In this document: positions 33,305 to 41,157 of the stretch, one piece after another
Layout: the number at the start of each line of letters is the position of its first letter
How positions within the stretch are numbered: position 1 is the stretch's first letter
Notes under the pieces: model-generated
The model's database searches: none
What the model saw: only the letters and a program-made list of their open reading frames with translations
Told to the model about the DNA's origin: nothing
From: DASQQQ01 sp036390995
GTDB taxonomy: Bacteria > Actinomycetota > UBA4738 > HRBIN12
DNA length: 46,232 nucleotides
Assembly (NCBI GenBank): GCA_036390995.1
Contig: DASWAT010000021.1
Location: forward strand, 1 to 46,232
Direction: 5' to 3'
Position numbers and translations under genes: made by a program

Positions 33305-34414
33305 ATGGCCAGAGGGGGCCGTGCCTGGCCGCGTCCGATGCTCGGGGTCGCGCTCGGGGTGGCGATCGGGGTCGGGCTCCTGGTGCTGGCCGCTGGGATG
33401 GCAAGAGCGGCGCCCATCAGGGCCAAGGCGATCCTGGGCGGCCTGAACGTGCCGACGGCGTTCGCGTTCGGGCCCGACGACACGTTGTGGTACGTCGAGA
33501 AGACGACCGGTCTGATCCGGGTCGCAGATCTGGCGGTGGGCACGGATCGCCGCTTCTTCGACGTGCCAGGGGTGAACGGCGAGGGCGAGCGGGGGATGCT
33601 CGGCATCGCGCTTCATCCCGAGTTCCCGGCCAAGCCCTTCGTCTACGTCTACGCAACCCGCTCGGTGCAGGGGAGGCTCCGGAACCAGATCCTGCGTCTG
33701 ACCGACACGGGCGGGGAAGGTTCTAAGCTTCGCGTCCTCTTCAGCGCCCCCGCCAGCGCGAGCCCCTACCACAACGGCGGCCGGATCCTGTTCGGTCCAG
33801 ACGGGATGCTCTACGCGATCGTGGGCGATGGACACGACGCCGCCAACGCGCAGGACCTCTCGGACGACGATCGAGGGAAGATCCTTCGGATGACACCGAA
33901 CGGCAGGTCACCCACCTCGAACCCATTCCCTCGCAGTCGGGTCTGGGCATACGGCATACGCAACTCCTTCGGCTTCGCCTTCGATCCGCGAACCGGCCGG
34001 CTCTGGGAGACCGAGAACGGTCCGGCCTGCAACGACGAGCTGAACCGGATCGTCGGCGGGCGGAACTACGGCTGGGGACCTTCCCAGACGTGCTCGGGCC
34101 AAGCGCCGCGGAACACGAACCGCGACGGGACCCGGCCGGTCCTGCCGAAGCTCTGGTATACACCGACCATCGCCCCGACCGGGATCGCGTTCTGCGAGCT
34201 GTGCGACCTCGGGGCCAGGAACACAGGTGCGCTCTTCTTCGGCGCCTACAAGACGGGACAGATCCGACGGGTGAGCTTGAACGGCAAGCGCCTCGATGTT
34301 GCGGGACAGACGATCGTCTACACGCACCCGGGAGGCATCCTGTCGATCGAGGTGGGGCCGGACCGAGGGCTGTACTTCAGCGACGTCACGGGGATCTTCG
34401 AGCTCGTGCGCTGA
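33305..34414 (+). CDS. PQQ-dependent sugar dehydrogenase (soluble GDH/sorbosone type)
   Basis: A 369-aa exported or membrane-anchored six-bladed beta-propeller. An N-terminal hydrophobic signal (about 13-34) ends near ARAAPI. Family blocks are LNVPTAFAFGPDD, GVNGEGERGMLGIALHPEFP, SPYHNGGRILFGPDGMLY, VWAYGIRNSFGFAFDP and GRNYGWG. Related enzymes oxidise aldoses or sorbosone with PQQ, passing electrons to the respiratory chain. Substrate and PQQ dependence are inferred from the family. The ATG follows GAGGAGGG. Confidence 0.88.
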   Translation: MARGGRAWPRPMLGVALGVAIGVGLLVLAAGMARAAPIRAKAILGGLNVPTAFAFGPDDTLWYVEKTTGLIRVADLAVGTDRRFFDVPGVNGEGERGMLGIALHPEFPAKPFVYVYATRSVQGRLRNQILRLTDTGGEGSKLRVLFSAPASASPYHNGGRILFGPDGMLYAIVGDGHDAANAQDLSDDDRGKILRMTPNGRSPTSNPFPRSRVWAYGIRNSFGFAFDPRTGRLWETENGPACNDELNRIVGGRNYGWGPSQTCSGQAPRNTNRDGTRPVLPKLWYTPTIAPTGIAFCELCDLGARNTGALFFGAYKTGQIRRVSLNGKRLDVAGQTIVYTHPGGILSIEVGPDRGLYFSDVTGIFELVR

Positions 34415-34540
34415 GTGGAGCCCTGTCCGGCCCGGCGACCCGGTGCCGCTCGGGTGCCTTTCGCCGAACGGGCCACCGGGGGTACGCTGGCGGGACCGGG
34501 ATCCGCAGACAGCCGTGTCCGACACGCGGGAGGTGATGCG

Positions 34541-34669
34541 ATGAACATCGGTCGGCCGCGAAGAGTGATCGAGGTCGAGCCCGTCTCCCTGCCGGTCCCC
34601 GAGGTCCTTCCGGAGCCGGAGCCCGTGACGGAGACCGAGCCTGCGCCCGTCGAGACCCCGACCCCGTAA
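34541..34669 (+). CDS. Small Pro/Glu-rich protein
   Basis: A 42-aa protein with a basic start MNIGRPRRVIEVEPVSLPVP followed by alternating Pro and Glu (PEPEPVTETEPAPVE). GGGAGGTGATGCG precedes the ATG, and a TACGCT hexamer at 34483-34488 could be its promoter. The next gene starts directly after its TAA, so the two form a bicistron. I recall similar short proteins in actinobacterial genomes but know no function. A VPEP-rich disordered tail suggests a scaffold or protein-binding role, which is inference. Confidence 0.6.
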   Translation: MNIGRPRRVIEVEPVSLPVPEVLPEPEPVTETEPAPVETPTP

Positions 34670-35242
34670 GTGCACCCCGTGCTGGAGACGGATCTTCGTC
34701 CCGACTCGGACACGCTGACCGAGCCGGTGTTGGCGTGGCGAGCGTGGACCCTGTTCGCCGGCGCCCATGGTCGCGACGTGCGGCTCCGGCCGATAGCCGG
34801 GAGGCGAGGCGCGTGGCCGGCCCGTGAACCAGCCCGCGCGTCCTGCCCCCGTCATTGCAGGCCAGTGCCCGGGCTCGACTGCCTGTGCGGGCTCCACGCG
34901 ACCCGCGAGCCGCTGTTGCTCCGCCGGGCGCGTGACCCGTCGGTGATCGGCAGGGTGGCGCTGTGGGGGAGGATCGTCGAGCACGAACTCGGCTACCGAG
35001 CCGCGTTCGCGTACCCGGTCCGCCTCACGCTGGTCTGCATGCTGTGCTTCTGGCAGTGGGGCCTGGAGCGTTCACGCGCCGACCGCGTGGCCAGGCTCCG
35101 CGGGGGTCGGCTCGTGCCGCTCTGCGATGCGCACGTGGAGATCTCGAACCGATACGGCTACCGGACGCCCCACCTGGTCGCCGCCGACGGGGTGCAGCAG
35201 GCGCTGCTGGACTCCTACGCGGTGGAGTTGCTGCCGGTCTAG
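34670..35242 (+). CDS. Conserved hypothetical protein with Cys/His cluster
   Basis: A 190-aa protein. LAWRAWTLF at the N-terminus, ARASCPRHCRPVPGLDCLCG with several potential metal ligands, VALWGRIVEHELGYRAAFAYP, and a C-terminal CMLCFWQW plus VPLCDAH. The WGRIVEHELGYRA block is a pattern I associate with uncharacterised actinobacterial proteins that sit with small Pro/Glu-rich ORFs. A zinc-binding role is likely from the cysteines; no enzyme motif is seen. GTG start right after the previous TAA. Its TAG overlaps the convergent gene's stop inside CTAG. Confidence 0.6.
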   Translation: MHPVLETDLRPDSDTLTEPVLAWRAWTLFAGAHGRDVRLRPIAGRRGAWPAREPARASCPRHCRPVPGLDCLCGLHATREPLLLRRARDPSVIGRVALWGRIVEHELGYRAAFAYPVRLTLVCMLCFWQWGLERSRADRVARLRGGRLVPLCDAHVEISNRYGYRTPHLVAADGVQQALLDSYAVELLPV

Positions 35243-37602
35243 CGCCCGGCCTCCTCTTCCTCCACCGGAGAGGAGATCCGATGGCGGGCGGCGGCCGCGC
35301 GCGTGAGGCGCTCACGAAGCGAGAGCCCTTCCTTGCTGGGCATCACGTGGTTCTCGGGAACGTCGTCCGGAGCTTGAACGTCCTCGGAGCCTTCGACGTC
35401 GCTTGCCGACGTGTCCGCCACCCATTCCGCCGGAGCGATCGTCTCGAGTGCCGATGCGAGAGCCTCGTCGGAGTCGAGCTCGGTGTCCGCTGATCCGGGC
35501 GGCCATTCCTTCAGCTGGCGGGGGATCGGCGACTCGCCCTCCAGCTCGCGGAGCCGCTCATCGGCTTGCTTGGCCCGACGCGCCATCTCGGTCATCTCGT
35601 ACTGGGTGTTGGCCTGCGCCTGCTGGGTGCGCTGCAGCTCAGAGACCTCTTCGCGCCGGAGCCCCTCGAGCTCGGCGATCCGGGCTTGGAGCTCCGCCAC
35701 GGCTTCCAGTGGGACGCTTGGGCCCGAGACTTCGGGCGCCTGTTCGGCCGGCCGCGCAACCGCCTCGAGCTCGGCGCGGGCCACGAGCAACTCGGCGCGG
35801 GTGTTCTCCAGCTCGGTGCGGGTGCCGTCGAGCTCGGTGCTCGCCGTTTGGAGCTGCGCCCGGGCCTGGCCGAGCTGCGTTGCCATGGCCTCGGCCTGTC
35901 CCGCCCGCTCCTCGGTGACAGCCGCTCGTGCCCGGATCTCCTCGACCTGCGCCGTCACCACCGTCGCGCGCTCCTCGGCCTTGGTCGCACGTTCCTCGGC
36001 CTGAGCCGCACGCTCTTGGCTCCGCGCCGAGCGCTCCTCGCCTGCTCGAACCAAGTCCTCCAGCTCGCGGATGCGCTGTTCCGCCCGGCGCGTGCCCTCG
36101 TGGGCGTCCGCCAGTGCCCGCTCGATCTCTTCACGCCCGGCCTCCGACCGCGACGCCCGCTCCGCGAGCTCCTGGCGAACCCCCTGGAGATCCGCCTCCA
36201 GGGTCTCGAGCTTGGCCGTCGTCACCTCGAGATCAGTCTCGACCTCTCGCTGCCGAAGGGCGCGGTGATCGAGCTCCTCTCGCAGGCGCGCCGACTCGCT
36301 CTCCGCCTCGTGCGCCCGGGCCTGGAGGCCGACGAGCTGGTCGGCTGCGGCGGGGTCTGTCGCTGCCGCCTCCGCCAGGTGCTCGCGGGCAAGCGCGAGG
36401 GCCGCCTCCCGCTCGGCCAGGGCGGCCTTCAGCCGTTGGGCCTCGGCGCCCGACCGCTCGCGCTCGGCCTCGCTTTGCCGGAGCCGCGAGATGAGCTCCG
36501 CCATATCGTCGGTGGACGAAGCCCCCTCCTCTCGCGTGGAGGCGAGCTCGCCGCGAAGCCGGGCAACCTCGGCCTCGAGCTCCGTCGCCCTGGCGGCCTC
36601 GGACCGGTACCTGGTGAGCTCCGCTTCCAGTTCCGCGACTTTCGCCGATGAGGCCGTCCCCCCGAGCGCCCGGTTCGCGGCGACGGCCTCGGCCAGTCGC
36701 TCCTCCGCTTCCTTGGCCTTCCTCTGTGCGTCCGCGGTCTCGGCCTCGGAGGCCGTCGCCCGCAACTCGAACTCGGCGAGCGACGTTTCCAGCTCCTCCA
36801 GGTGACCCTTCAGGGAGGCCATGCCCCGCTCCGCGCCCGAGGCGCGTTCCTCGGCGTCTCGCAGCGCCGACTGCGCCCTGCGGAGGCGCTCGGCCTCGTG
36901 GTCGGACGGCCCGTCCACGGACCTCGAGGACGGCCTCGTGCGATGGCGTGGTGCCGTCCGCAACGACAGGACGAGGAAGACCAGTGACGGAACCAGCACC
37001 GCGACGAGCAGGTACTGGAGAAGTTTCAACACATGGGTCGTCGCGGCCTGCAGCGCCCCCGCGTCGTGGTCGATCTCGATCACGGCGGTCACGTCCTGCT
37101 GCGCCGTGAGCCTGAGCGGGACATACGAGACGTACTGCTGTTCCGAAGATCCGGCCAAGCCCTGCTTGCCCGGGACCATCTGGCCCGTCAACACGCTTCC
37201 GGTCTGCCCGGCGATCGCCTGCGCGAGCTTCGCGTTGACGGTCGCCCGGAAGTCCCCGACGCTGTCGGCGCGATCTGTGGAGAACAGCAACGTGCCGTCG
37301 GGCGCCCACAGTCGCACACGATCCACCGTCTGATCTGTGAGGATCTTCCCCTGCACCGCGACCAGCAGGGCCGCGTAGTCGTCCTTCGGGATGCCGCGTT
37401 GGATCTGTGTTGCGGACAGCTTGTCCGCAACGACCGTATTGGCGTACGTGACGGCCTTCGACTGGGCGGACGCCCGCGAGTTCGTGACGGCGCTCCCGGA
37501 GAGCACGAACGTTCCCACGATCGCCAGGAGCAGCACCGCCGACGCCGCGGCCCACAGCAGTCGGCTCGACCGCGAGCCCGTCAGCCTCCCGAACCCGTTC
37601 AT
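35239..37602 (-). CDS. Membrane sensor with very long coiled coil
   Basis: A 787-aa protein that I cannot assign to a named family. TM1 at about 13-34 and TM2 at about 195-216 enclose an extracellular domain of about 160 aa. That domain contains VRLWAPDGTLLFSTDRADSV, a Cache/CHASE-like strand pattern seen in sensor kinases and cyclases. After TM2 the protein has roughly 430 residues of nearly continuous Glu/Ala/Arg-rich heptads (for example RAEQRIRELEDLVRAGEERS), then an acidic C-terminal tail. No kinase, GGDEF or MCP core is seen. It could be a signal-responsive scaffold for polar or cell-wall machinery. ATG at 37602 with AGGTGG upstream. Confidence 0.75.
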   Translation of the reverse strand: MNGFGRLTGSRSSRLLWAAASAVLLLAIVGTFVLSGSAVTNSRASAQSKAVTYANTVVADKLSATQIQRGIPKDDYAALLVAVQGKILTDQTVDRVRLWAPDGTLLFSTDRADSVGDFRATVNAKLAQAIAGQTGSVLTGQMVPGKQGLAGSSEQQYVSYVPLRLTAQQDVTAVIEIDHDAGALQAATTHVLKLLQYLLVAVLVPSLVFLVLSLRTAPRHRTRPSSRSVDGPSDHEAERLRRAQSALRDAEERASGAERGMASLKGHLEELETSLAEFELRATASEAETADAQRKAKEAEERLAEAVAANRALGGTASSAKVAELEAELTRYRSEAARATELEAEVARLRGELASTREEGASSTDDMAELISRLRQSEAERERSGAEAQRLKAALAEREAALALAREHLAEAAATDPAAADQLVGLQARAHEAESESARLREELDHRALRQREVETDLEVTTAKLETLEADLQGVRQELAERASRSEAGREEIERALADAHEGTRRAEQRIRELEDLVRAGEERSARSQERAAQAEERATKAEERATVVTAQVEEIRARAAVTEERAGQAEAMATQLGQARAQLQTASTELDGTRTELENTRAELLVARAELEAVARPAEQAPEVSGPSVPLEAVAELQARIAELEGLRREEVSELQRTQQAQANTQYEMTEMARRAKQADERLRELEGESPIPRQLKEWPPGSADTELDSDEALASALETIAPAEWVADTSASDVEGSEDVQAPDDVPENHVMPSKEGLSLRERLTRAAAARHRISSPVEEEEAGR

Positions 37603-37633
37603 CCGTCCACCTTCTTCGCCCCAGCCGACGCAC

Positions 37634-37699
37634 CCCGCCGTTCGGCGGGACCCTGCTAGTGGCTTCGGGCGAACGGACGCCGGTCTTGAACGTCCGGCG
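37634..37699. repeat. Two hairpins between the coiled-coil gene and tRNA-Ala
   Basis: CCCGCCG-TT-CGGCGGG (37634-37649) and CGCCGG (37678-37683) with CCGGCG (37694-37699). They lie downstream of tRNA-Ala on its own strand and upstream of the coiled-coil gene, so they may end the tRNA transcript. No other gene is seen in 37603-37804. Confidence 0.35.
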
Positions 37700-37804
37700 G
37701 CACCAACCGGTCCGCCTCGGTCCCCCGAACGGCGGACCTGGAAGCACGCGACGTCCCTGCGGCGCGAGGTCGGACAAGGGTGTCGCCGGGCGACGACACA
37801 CCGG

Positions 37805-37877
37805 TGGAGACGAGCGGACTCGAACCGCCGACCCCCTGCTTGCAAAGCAGGTGCTCTACCGACTGAGCTACGTCCCC
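37805..37877 (-). tRNA. tRNA-Ala (anticodon TGC)
   Basis: The 73-nt gene folds fully. The acceptor GGGGACG pairs with CGTCTCC (one G-U), the D-stem is GCTC/GAGC, and the anticodon stem CCTGC/GCAGG holds the loop TTTGCAA with anticodon TGC. The T-arm is GGCGG-TTCGAGT-CCGCT with discriminator A. The 3' CCA is not encoded in full. Confidence 0.97.
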
Positions 37878-37911
37878 GCGATGACCATCATAGGCGGCGG
37901 ACGATCTCCGA

Positions 37912-38529
37912 CTACTCGGCGGCAGCGCGGTCCGCTGATCCCTCCATCGGGCTCGGCATCGGCAAGGTCTCGGGCGCCATCCACATCGGCTCGCCGGCCT
38001 TGTCCATGAACTGGATGACCGGAGTGCCCTCGCCGGTGAGGCCCATGATGGCTCTGAGCTCGCCGTCCTTGTTCAAGAGCCGCAGGATCGGCGACCCTTC
38101 GGCCGCCAGTCCGAGCCTCGCGCGGACCTTGCCGTCCTCGTCCTGCAACGAGATGGTCGGCGAGCCTTGCTGGGCGAGGCTGTACACGAACCCCAGCTCG
38201 CCGGCCTTATTCCTGAGTGCCAGGGTGGGCGCGCCCTCCGTCCCCAGACCGAACTTGGCCCGGACCCTCCCGTTCTTGTCCACCATCGCCATGCTGGCCG
38301 AGCCGTCCGAGAACAGGCCGAACGTGGCCCGGACCTTCCCCTGGTCGTCGGCGACGGCCAAACCTGCCGACCCATCGGGCTGGACGCCGAACCGCGCACG
38401 GAGACGTTCATCCGGCCCGTACAGAGCGATGAAGGGCGCATCGTCGTCCGTCACACCGAACCTGGCACGGACCTTGCCTTCCGAGTCCTCGATCTCGATC
38501 TCGCCCGCACGGATGACCCGCTTCCTCAT
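37912..38529 (-). CDS. Protein built from seven 23-residue repeats
   Basis: A 205-aa protein. After an 18-residue lead, residues 19-179 are seven consecutive repeats of exactly 23 aa with no gaps, consensus roughly G-K-V-R-A-R-F-G-L-x-x-D-G-S-P-x-L-x-L-x-D-x-x. The alternating hydrophobic pattern and Gly/Asp turns suggest a beta-solenoid or beta-hairpin stack. A 26-residue Pro/Met-rich tail follows. No signal peptide or membrane segment is seen, so it is probably cytoplasmic. I do not recognise a characterised homologue. The ATG has GAGGGG at 7 nt. Confidence 0.75.
   Translation of the reverse strand: MRKRVIRAGEIEIEDSEGKVRARFGVTDDDAPFIALYGPDERLRARFGVQPDGSAGLAVADDQGKVRATFGLFSDGSASMAMVDKNGRVRAKFGLGTEGAPTLALRNKAGELGFVYSLAQQGSPTISLQDEDGKVRARLGLAAEGSPILRLLNKDGELRAIMGLTGEGTPVIQFMDKAGEPMWMAPETLPMPSPMEGSADRAAAE
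37993..38475 (-). repeat. Seven tandem 69-bp coding repeats
   Basis: This stretch encodes the seven 23-aa repeat units of the protein at 37912-38529. The units are diverged at DNA level (for example KVRARFGV, RLRARFGV, KVRATFGL, RVRAKFGL, KVRARLGL), so the array is old and held by selection rather than a recent expansion. Confidence 0.75.
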
Positions 38530-38704
38530 CGATCGCCCCTCACGCAGTCGCTCACGTCAGTCGTCGGCTCGTAGCATCTCGCGCCGGACCACGTCGCGTA
38601 AAGGACCGAGCACAGAGGCCGCGTCTGAGCACGGCGGGAACCCGTGAAGCGTTTGGGGGAGGTCGCAGGAAGGCCGTGCGGGGCAAGGGATTTCACCCGG
38701 AGAA

Positions 38705-38746
38705 GTGAGAAACCGCCAGAACCCGAAGGTCCCAGCGGTCTCTCAC
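38705..38746. repeat. Long inverted repeat between the repeat-protein gene and menC
   Basis: GTGAGAAACCGC (38705-38716) pairs with GCGGTCTCTCAC (38735-38746) with one mismatch, around an 18-nt loop. It lies downstream of menC on the minus strand and could be its terminator, but no T tract is seen. The gap 38530-38799 holds no gene. Confidence 0.45.
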
Positions 38747-38799
38747 TGCGCACTCTACGGGCCGCCGCGAGAGCGGTCAACGCGAAGGAACCGGTTTTG

Positions 38800-39912
38800 T
38801 CACTCTTTCTTCAGGAGCTCGGTGCGGATCGTGCTCGCCGGCAGGCGATCCGGTCGCGGGGACACGCCGAGTCCGGGTCCGTCGGGTACCGCCATGGTGC
38901 CGTCCGGAGCCATCTCGAACGGCTCCGTGAGGTCCTCGGCGAAGTACCGGCGACTGGCGCTCGTGTCGCCCGGCAGCGTGAAGCCCGGCAGTGCCGCCAG
39001 CGCGAGGTTGGCCGCGCGGCCGATGCCGGTCTCGAGCATCCCACCGCACCACACGGGAACCCCTCGGTCGCGGCAGAGATCGTGGATCCGCTTGGCTTCG
39101 AGCAGGCCCCCCACCCGGCCCTGCTTGATGTTCACGATCCGGCACGCCCCGAGCTCGAGCGCGGCGCTCGCGTGGGCCGCCGACCGGATCGACTCGTCCA
39201 GACACAGGTCGGTCCGGATGAGGCGCTGGAGCTTCGCGTGGTCCACGAGGTCGTCGTGGTGGAGCGGCTGCTCCACCATCAGCAGCTCGAATGCATCGAG
39301 CGCGCGGAACGTCTCCACGTCGTCCAGCGAGTAGGCGGCGTTCGCGTCCACAGAGAGCAGGATGTCCGGGTTCGCATCGCGGACCGCCCGAACCCGCTCC
39401 ACGTCGGTCCCGGGCTCGATCTTCAACTTGATCCGGCGGTACCCCTCCTCGAGGTACCCGCGGACCTGCTCGAGGAGCTGGTCGACGGAGGGCGCGATCC
39501 CCACCGACACCCCGCAGGCCACGCGGTCCCTGTCGGTCCCGAGGTACGAGGCGAGCGATCGCCCTTCGGCACGGAGCTCCGCGTCCAGCACCGCGTCCAC
39601 CAGCGTCGCCTTCGCCATGGGATTGCCCCGCACCCCGGCGAAGACCGCGGCGAGGTCGTGCGCCCCCACGTCGCCGGCTCCGAACAGTGCTGGAGCCAGG
39701 AAGTCTCGCACTACGAGCCAGGCACCATCGTTGAACTCCTCGGAGAACCCGGGATCGACGTCGGCGACGCACTCACCCCACCCCTCGGCCTCGTCGGTCT
39801 CGACGCGGGCCAGGATGCAGATCTTCCGCGTCTGCTCGCCGAAGCTGGTGCGGAACGGGCGGACCAACGGGAGACCGACCAGCCGCAGCTCGATCGCGCG
39901 GATCGTGCTCAT
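38800..39912 (-). CDS. menC: Enolase-superfamily OSBS / N-succinylamino acid racemase
   Basis: A 370-aa MLE-subgroup enolase-superfamily enzyme. All catalytic residues are visible: Lys162-x-Lys164 in IKLKIEPG, metal ligands Asp189 (SVDAN), Glu214 (VEQPL) and Asp239 (LDESI), and Lys263 in NIKQGRVGG. Family members make o-succinylbenzoate for menaquinone, or racemise N-succinyl amino acids, or do both. No other men genes are nearby, but a GNAT acyltransferase is coupled directly upstream (ATGA overlap), which favours an NSAR role in D-amino-acid conversion. GGAGAAGG precedes the ATG. Confidence 0.87.
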   Translation of the reverse strand: MSTIRAIELRLVGLPLVRPFRTSFGEQTRKICILARVETDEAEGWGECVADVDPGFSEEFNDGAWLVVRDFLAPALFGAGDVGAHDLAAVFAGVRGNPMAKATLVDAVLDAELRAEGRSLASYLGTDRDRVACGVSVGIAPSVDQLLEQVRGYLEEGYRRIKLKIEPGTDVERVRAVRDANPDILLSVDANAAYSLDDVETFRALDAFELLMVEQPLHHDDLVDHAKLQRLIRTDLCLDESIRSAAHASAALELGACRIVNIKQGRVGGLLEAKRIHDLCRDRGVPVWCGGMLETGIGRAANLALAALPGFTLPGDTSASRRYFAEDLTEPFEMAPDGTMAVPDGPGLGVSPRPDRLPASTIRTELLKKE

Positions 39913-40661
39913 GGCGCGACCTTCTCCGCAGGGACGAACAGATACGCAGAACGTTCCCGGTCGAACGCGGCTGCGATCCGCCCCCGCGCGAACTCCTCCG
40001 CAACGGCCTCGGCCACCTCTTCGCGGCAACGCCTGGCGGCGGCGGGGTCCCGCTCGCGCAGGCCTTCGTGGTCTTCCGGCACCTCCACGACAGCGACGGG
40101 CTCGACCGCGCGCGAGCCGGGTTCTCGAACCAGATCCCACCGGACCATGAACCGGTCGGTTCGCTCGCCGCGGTTGAGCAGGTCCGTCATCTCGCCGTAG
40201 AAGTCGGGGTAGAACCGGTCGGCGACCGCGCCAAGCTTCCCCAGGTTGAACCACGCGTTCCTGGCGACCATCGGGTCGAACGTCCACCGAACCACGCGGA
40301 TGCCCTGCTCCAGGGCCTGGGCCCGCTGCGCGAGCTTCAGCGCGTACCCCACACCGCCGTGCCGGAGGTCGGGCACCACCGCGAGCATGTGCGAGTGGAC
40401 GTGCAGGCCGTCCTCGTCGACGCCGGCCCAGCCGAGCACGTAGCCGACGAGCTCTCCATCGCGGACGGCGCCGAAGGGGACGTTCCCGCTGTGTCCGAGG
40501 GCTCGGAGCATCTCCCGTGGGACGAGCTGGTGCTCACCCCAGGTCGCGATCATGACACGGAGGATCTCGTCGTCGTCCTCGAGCGACGTGAGCGGATGAA
40601 GCTCCACGCCCGCAACGTGGGCGGCCCCGTGCGCGAGCTCCCAAGCCGCAGACCGAGCCAT
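39909..40661 (-). CDS. GNAT-family acyltransferase coupled to the OSBS/NSAR gene
   Basis: A 250-aa GNAT fold protein with HSHMLAVVPDLRHGGVGYALKLAQR (acetyl/acyl-CoA loop RHGGVG) and the distinctive IRVVRWTFDPMVARNAWFN with YPDFYGEMTDLLNRG. This resembles a conserved GNAT group (COG3375-like) whose Geobacillus member was reported as an N-succinyltransferase for D-amino acids working with NSAR. Acceptor specificity here is inferred. The ATG at 40661 has a TAGACT hexamer 10 nt upstream and no strong ribosome site. The stop overlaps the OSBS/NSAR start. Confidence 0.78.
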   Translation of the reverse strand: MARSAAWELAHGAAHVAGVELHPLTSLEDDDEILRVMIATWGEHQLVPREMLRALGHSGNVPFGAVRDGELVGYVLGWAGVDEDGLHVHSHMLAVVPDLRHGGVGYALKLAQRAQALEQGIRVVRWTFDPMVARNAWFNLGKLGAVADRFYPDFYGEMTDLLNRGERTDRFMVRWDLVREPGSRAVEPVAVVEVPEDHEGLRERDPAAARRCREEVAEAVAEEFARGRIAAAFDRERSAYLFVPAEKVAP

Positions 40662-40700
40662 GGCGCCCGGGAGTCTACCGTCGTCCCACGCGGGCCCAGG

Positions 40701-40740
40701 AAGGACGAGGGCCCGCGCACAGGCGCGGGCCCTCGTCCTT
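40701..40740 (-). terminator. Perfect 18-bp hairpin terminator
   Basis: The arms AAGGACGAGGGCCCGCGC (40701-40718) and its exact complement (40723-40740) flank the loop ACAG. It follows the small membrane-protein gene on the minus strand and precedes the GNAT gene. No T tract is seen on either side, so it may stabilise 3' ends as much as terminate. Confidence 0.7.
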
Positions 40741-40756
40741 CTCCTCGATCCGATGC

Positions 40757-40930
40757 CTAGCCGCCCGCCGGAGGGGGGAGCTCCTGCCACTCGTCCTCGC
40801 CGAAGTCCTGCCCCCGGCGACGCTTCACGAACGCGACGACGGCGCCCACGATCGCTCCGATGAACGCGAGTCGGATCAGCTTGCCGAAGAACCCACGCTT
40901 CTTCTTCGTACCCTCGGTCTCCTCAGCCAC
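40757..40930 (-). CDS. Small basic single-pass membrane protein
   Basis: A 57-aa protein with KKKRGFFGKLIR, a hydrophobic helix (about residues 19-36, LIRLAFIGAIVGAVVAFV), KRRRG, then an acidic EDEWQELPPPAGG tail. The GTG start has AGGAGGG upstream, and the stop is followed by the strong hairpin at 40701-40740, which marks a complete small transcription unit just downstream of tRNA-Ile. The pattern is common in actinobacteria, and the function is unknown. Confidence 0.7.
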   Translation of the reverse strand: MAEETEGTKKKRGFFGKLIRLAFIGAIVGAVVAFVKRRRGQDFGEDEWQELPPPAGG

Positions 40931-40949
40931 CCTGGTCCCTCCTTCCTGG

Positions 40950-41024
40950 TGGGCCTGGTTGGACTTGAACCAACGACCTCATCCTTATCAGGGATGCGCT
41001 CTAACCGAGCTGAGCTACAGGCCC
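40950..41024 (-). tRNA. tRNA-Ile (anticodon GAT)
   Basis: The 75-nt gene folds completely. The acceptor GGGCCTG pairs with CAGGCCC, the D-stem is GCTC/GAGC, and the anticodon stem CATCC/GGATG holds the loop CTGATAA with anticodon GAT. The T-arm is GTTGG-TTCAAGT-CCAAC with discriminator A. The integrase gene lies 134 bp to the right, on the 5' side of the tRNA. Confidence 0.97.
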
Positions 41025-41157
41025 CCGCTCGGAATGATGCCATCTACCAGCGGGAACGACGCTGCTTGGCTTCTCCGAACGAGCGGCCCAGACTGAGGTG
41101 TGACAGGGATGTGATGGCAGACAGGAGCGAGCCACGGCGTCGATCCAGCACCTCAAG

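Noticed and set aside
31000..33726. 908-aa open frame on the plus strand
   Set aside because: It is antisense to the CoxL-like gene, which has all family motifs. No motif is seen in the plus-strand translation.
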